Positions 60,505 to 64,000 of a stretch of 64,000 nucleotides of DNA are shown here, piece by piece; position 1 is the first letter of the stretch, and every line of letters begins with the position of its first letter. The position numbers and the translations under genes were made by a program. Source of the DNA: Streptomyces sp. WMMB 322 (GTDB taxonomy: Bacteria > Actinomycetota > Actinomycetes > Streptomycetales > Streptomycetaceae); contig NZ_FMHI01000014.1 of the NCBI RefSeq assembly GCF_900090145.1, positions 1 to 64,000 of the forward strand, written 5' to 3'. The notes beneath the pieces are model-generated. The model saw only the letters and a program-made list of their open reading frames with translations, made no database searches and was not told the DNA's origin.

Positions 60505-60918
60505 GTTCGCAGCTCCTTCGGGCAAGAGGTGGGGACCGGGGTGGAGGTGCAGCCGATGTGGTTTTCGGTGGTACGTGACGAGGGCGGGCGGGAGTCGAAG
60601 GCGTGCGGGCGCACGGGGCCCTCGGCGCCTGTGGGCGCGTCGGCCCCCGGGTGCCGGCGTTGCCGGGCGTGCTGGGGCGTGCTTCGGACTGTTCCGGGCG
60701 TGCTCCGGAGGTGCGGCGCTGCGTCCGGTGGGGTGCCTGGTCGGGTTCCTGGTCGGGCTCTGGGTCGGTTTCTGGGTCGGGTCATGGCCGGGCCGGGGCA
60801 GGGGGTGCGGCAGTGGAGGGGCCGTGCTCGGTCGGTGCTCCGTGCCCGGCCCCTGTGTGGTGTCGGCATCACCCCGGTCCGGGCCCCCGTGTGACCTCGT
60901 CCGCGGTTCCGCTCGGGC
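60505..60918. other. Spacer between terpene synthase and P450, with GGTCGG repeats
   Basis: This 414-bp stretch has irregular repeats of CTGGGTCGG / CTGGTCGGG near 60740-60785 and no gene on either strand. The P450 probably has its own promoter here or is read through from the synthase. Confidence 0.6.
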
Positions 60919-62022
60919 TCAGACCGTCGCGGACGTACGGAACTCGCCAGGTGACGGCTGAAACGTTTCCCTCTCGGGAAGCACGTCCCACCACCACGCG
61001 ACGGCAGGGATGTCGAGGGCCTCGTGGCTGTCGTCGGTGGGGGTGTCGCGGAACGTCGAGGGCAGGTCCGCGGGGTCCTCGGGCGTCGTGTAGCGGTGCG
61101 AACTGATGCCCCAGTCCTGGGCGCCGCGGATGAACGTCCCCAGATTCTCCAGGTATTGGCGAAGCTGCGGGCTCCCCGTGGTGGCGAGTTCGTCCCGCAC
61201 CCGCAGGAACAGGCACATCACGCGGTCGCGTTGGGCCACCGCGAGGGACAACGCCTGGGCGGGGGTGAGCTGTTGCTCGTGCTCCAGCACCCGCAGCACG
61301 TTGAGGTAGTACTGGTCGGCGCGGCTCTCCTTGTGGTACGAGAAGAGGTCGTTGTCCCAGGTGATGATGAAGTACGCCATCTCCGCCGCGGCGCGAACCG
61401 CCGTGCTGTCGCGCTCGTTCGGGTGCAGTTCGTACCCGTGGCCCATCTCCAGCAGCGGCAGGACGACGGACGTCGCGCCGTCGTAGAGGCGCATCAGCGT
61501 GTAGTCGTTGAGGTCGGGGACCGTCTCGTGGCTGCGGTGGGACGCCTCCCACACCACGGACAGGAAGTACTCGCGCAGCGCGTCGACCCAGCGTGCCTCC
61601 TGGCCGGGGGTCGCGTACCGCGAGACGCGACGGCGCAGATCCCTCAGCCCCGCCGCGAGGGGGTTGCGGGAGAGCATCGGCACGTCCGGGTTCTGCGCGA
61701 TGCGGAGCATCCTGGAGAGCTCGCCGACCAGCTCCGAGGGATCCTTGCCGAGTTCCCCCTCCTCGCAGAGGCCGTCGTCGACCCCGAAGAGCCAGATGAT
61801 GAAGTCGGCGAGTATCGAGACGACTTCCTCGCGGCCCTCGGGCAGGACCCGGGCGGCGAAGGTGCCGATGTCGTGGGCGACCAGCTTCTCCCGCAGCTGC
61901 GGGGATCCGATGGCGAAGGCGTTCGCCCAGGCGGTGGTCCGCTCGTTGATCGCTTCGTGACGGGGGTGTATCGCGGGTGGGATGGGAGAAAAAACGGGCG
62001 GCACGATCAAGCCGTGCTCCAC
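60919..62022 (-). CDS. Terpene synthase (class I, family 2)
   Basis: A 367-aa protein, start GTG 62022 with GAGGTGAT upstream. The metal-binding motifs are present: an Asp-rich motif VDDGLCEEG (Asp82-83), an Arg sensor (LMRLYDG), the NSE triad NDLFSYHKE (224-232) and the terminal RY (SSHRY, 310-311). It cyclises a linear prenyl diphosphate, most likely farnesyl diphosphate. The product cannot be predicted; no close similarity to geosmin or methylisoborneol synthase (single domain, no Pro-rich start) is seen. It pairs with the PtlI-like P450. Confidence 0.88.
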   Translation of the reverse strand: MEHGLIVPPVFSPIPPAIHPRHEAINERTTAWANAFAIGSPQLREKLVAHDIGTFAARVLPEGREEVVSILADFIIWLFGVDDGLCEEGELGKDPSELVGELSRMLRIAQNPDVPMLSRNPLAAGLRDLRRRVSRYATPGQEARWVDALREYFLSVVWEASHRSHETVPDLNDYTLMRLYDGATSVVLPLLEMGHGYELHPNERDSTAVRAAAEMAYFIITWDNDLFSYHKESRADQYYLNVLRVLEHEQQLTPAQALSLAVAQRDRVMCLFLRVRDELATTGSPQLRQYLENLGTFIRGAQDWGISSHRYTTPEDPADLPSTFRDTPTDDSHEALDIPAVAWWWDVLPERETFQPSPGEFRTSATV

Positions 62023-62399
62023 TGTCGATCACCTCAGTAATCCGGCGGCTCTCGCCGCCTTCCACTCAACCTCTCGGCAGTTGGCCTCTCCATGGCCCCC
62101 TGCACCCGGGTAGAACCGGCCAAACCAAGTTCTGCCTGCGGAGACGACGCCCTCCCGCACTGCGGGAGACCGCTCCGTCACCGTCTGCTACATGGACATC
62201 ACCGCTTCATCAAGGGGCTATCCGGTCGCAGGAAAGCAGGCGGATTCTCTGCCGACCCGGCACGGCCACAGGAAGGCTTCCCCCTGGTCACCCGCGATTA
62301 CACGTTCAACTAGCGCCGCCGCACGGCGAGTTGACGCCAGTGGCCGAATAAGGCCGGGCATTGCCGACATCCCGGGCGCGCGTGGTCCCTGCCGCCGCG
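62023..62399. other. Intergenic, no gene seen
   Basis: 377 bases between the terpene synthase start and the P450 stop. The part nearest 62023 must hold the synthase promoter. No hairpin or repeat stands out. Confidence 0.5.
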
Positions 62400-63938
62400 T
62401 CACCGCCCCTGCATCTTCTGCTTCAGCCTCGTCCACCAGGAGGCGGGCTCGGGCGGCGGTGCCACCGGAGGCATCGGCACGGACGCCGGCTCCCGCGGTT
62501 GCAGCGGCGGAAGTTCGACGGAGGGGACGCCCGGGCCCTGGCGCGGCGCGGCGTTCTTGCGGCGCGCGGCGAACTCCACGGGCAGGGCCACCAGACGGCG
62601 TGACATCAGAGCGGTTTCCCACGTCAGGCGCTCCTCCGGGACGGCCAGCCGCAGATCCGGCAGGCGTGTGAGGAGCGTGTCGATGCCGGTGTCCACGATG
62701 GCCCTGCCGAGGTCCTGTCCCGGGCACTCGTGGGGGCCGCCGCTGAACGCGAGATGCGAGCGGTTGCCGTGCATGGGCGTGGACTTGTCGGGCCGGATCT
62801 GCGGATCGGCGTTGCCGGCGGCGAGGCCGAGCAGCAGCATGTCTCCGGCCTTGATCGTCTTGCCCGCGAGCTGTGCGTCGCCCGTCGCCCACCGGCCGAT
62901 ATTCGTCGTCATCGGCGGCTCGTCCCACAGCACCTGCTCCAGCGCGTCGGGCAGTGTCATATGCCCTCCGGCCAGAGTTGCACGGAAGCGCTGGTCGGTC
63001 AGGACGAGACGGAGCGTGTTCGCGATCAGGTTGACGGTCGGCTCGTTCGCGGACACGAGCACGACCCGCAGGTGTTCGCGGACCTCGTCGTTCGTGAGCC
63101 GGGCGGGGTGCTCGATCAGCTTGGACGCCACGTCGTGTCCCGGCGAGGCGCGCTTGCGGTCCACGAGTTCCTGCAGGGCCTCGGTGATGTAGTCGTTGCT
63201 CGCGACGGCGGTCTCCGAGCCGCGGATCATGTCCTTGGCCGCGTCGATCAGCCGGGGCCCGTGGTGTTCGGGCATGCCGAAGAGCTGGGTGATCACACGC
63301 AGCGGCAGCTGGTCGGCGAACTGCTCGACCAGATCCGCGCGCCCCTCCGGTTCGAACTCGTCGATCAGCTGGTGCGCGAAGCGCGTCACGTACCGGCGGA
63401 TGCCGCGTGCCTCGAAGCGCGAGAGGCTCTCGGTGACGGCCCTGCGCAGCCGCTCGTGCTCCTCGCCCTCGGCGAAGACGCACAGCGGCTGCCACATCGT
63501 CAGCGGCGCCAGCGGATGGTCCGGCGGCACCTTGCCCTCCTGCATGTCGCGCCACAGGCGGGAGTCCCGGGAGAAGAGGGACGGCGTGCGCGAGACCTCC
63601 AGGTTCTCCCGGTGCCCCAGCACCAGCCACGCCTCCCGGTCCCCGGGCAGCAACACGGGGGCCAGGGCCCCGTGTTCGCGGCGCAGCCGCTCGTACAGCG
63701 CGATGGGGTCGGCGTCCGCCTCCGGCCCGTACAGGCGGCGCAGCCCGCCCGGTCCGAGACCGTGGGCGGGGCAGCCGGGCGGCGGCATGGCGGAGGGATC
63801 GAACCCGTCGAAGCCGGAGCCTGCGACGGGCCCGCCGGGTGTGGGCGCGGAGGACGTCCCGCGGCCGGGGGCCGCAGCGGCGGGGCCGGGGCCGTCCGGG
63901 CGGCCGGGGGCGTCCCGGTCGGGTGGTGGAGAGGTCAC
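62400..63938 (-). CDS. CYP157-like cytochrome P450 without the ExxR motif
   Basis: A 512-aa protein, GTG at 63938 overlapping the preceding stop (GTGA). The haem loop FSGGPHECPGQDLGR is intact, but where other P450s have E-x-x-R this protein reads EQVLW (62925-62939), as reported for CYP157C1, which has EQSLW. CYP157 genes are the cvnE members of Streptomyces conservons, directly after the GTPase gene. A Pro-rich N-terminus (residues 1-55) and C-terminal extension are also unusual. Substrate unknown. Confidence 0.85.
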   Translation of the reverse strand: MTSPPPDRDAPGRPDGPGPAAAAPGRGTSSAPTPGGPVAGSGFDGFDPSAMPPPGCPAHGLGPGGLRRLYGPEADADPIALYERLRREHGALAPVLLPGDREAWLVLGHRENLEVSRTPSLFSRDSRLWRDMQEGKVPPDHPLAPLTMWQPLCVFAEGEEHERLRRAVTESLSRFEARGIRRYVTRFAHQLIDEFEPEGRADLVEQFADQLPLRVITQLFGMPEHHGPRLIDAAKDMIRGSETAVASNDYITEALQELVDRKRASPGHDVASKLIEHPARLTNDEVREHLRVVLVSANEPTVNLIANTLRLVLTDQRFRATLAGGHMTLPDALEQVLWDEPPMTTNIGRWATGDAQLAGKTIKAGDMLLLGLAAGNADPQIRPDKSTPMHGNRSHLAFSGGPHECPGQDLGRAIVDTGIDTLLTRLPDLRLAVPEERLTWETALMSRRLVALPVEFAARRKNAAPRQGPGVPSVELPPLQPREPASVPMPPVAPPPEPASWWTRLKQKMQGR

Positions 63939-64000
63939 TTCGCCTCCGGGGTCAGTGCAAGGGAGCGCAGGTAGTGCATCAGCTGCAACAGGACGTCCTG
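63935..64000 (-). CDS. C-terminus of a conservon gene, probably cvnD GTPase (partial)
   Basis: Only the last 21 residues are in the window (QDVLLQLMHYLRSLALTPEA), with the stop overlapping the P450 start. In conservons the gene before CYP157 is the Ras-like GTPase cvnD, whose C-terminus is a short hydrophobic helix of this kind. Identity rests on position only. Confidence 0.5.
   Translation of the reverse strand, partial: QDVLLQLMHYLRSLALTPEAK

Overview
This window is high-GC actinobacterial DNA, almost certainly Streptomyces. Reasons: strong third-position GC, many GTG starts, DUF397/DUF5753 regulator pairs, a CYP157-type P450 at the end of an apparent conservon, lipoproteins with Tat or Sec signals, and the core order ffs - dnaX - ybaB - recR - DUF5063 ... 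ask - asd - ECF sigma.

Layout. 0-5 kb: two tandem copies of a small secreted protein, then 4-hydroxybenzoate catabolism (IclR regulator, aromatic-acid permease, pobA). 5-15 kb: a small membrane protein, two GPP34-type proteins (5.9 and 14.7 kb), a divergent ROK-regulated alpha-glucoside unit (ROK repressor; binding lipoprotein, two permeases, GH13 alpha-glucosidase; no ATPase, so a shared MsiK-like ATPase is presumably used), and an SBD-HNH type IV restriction endonuclease predicted to cut phosphorothioated DNA.

15.6-27.6 kb: the most interesting block, a linaridin-like RiPP cluster. Two adjacent small precursor peptides share a P-x-x-x-T-P motif and a Gly/Ala-rich C-terminus. They are followed by tightly overlapping genes for an HTTM-type membrane protein, a membrane-anchored alpha/beta hydrolase, a small membrane-associated partner, a SAM methyltransferase, an ABC exporter without a C39 peptidase and a phytoene-desaturase-like FAD enzyme. 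Two regulators (a TrmB/LuxR-type protein on the minus strand and a large AfsR/LuxR-type NB-ARC protein) close the block.

27.6-33.6 kb: a graveyard of integrated elements next to tRNA-Ser(GGA). It holds a RelE tail, an IS256 transposase fragment, an integrase C-terminus, a Tn3 transposase fragment, an 87-bp exact repeat of the tRNA 3' half plus its terminator, a lipoprotein and a vapBC pair.

33.7-54 kb: conserved core with SRP RNA, dnaX, ybaB, recR, aspartokinase, aspartate-semialdehyde dehydrogenase, an ECF sigma factor and its partner surface protein, and a SURF1 protein. Two short inverted-repeat elements (MITE-like) are inserted here. One abuts a frameshifted DUF6879-like gene, and the other supplies the start region of asd.

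54-64 kb: S9 peptidase, Tat lipoprotein, methyltransferase, LysR regulator, a terpene synthase with a PtlI-like P450, and finally a CYP157-like P450 lacking the ExxR motif, preceded by the last codons of what is probably a conservon GTPase.
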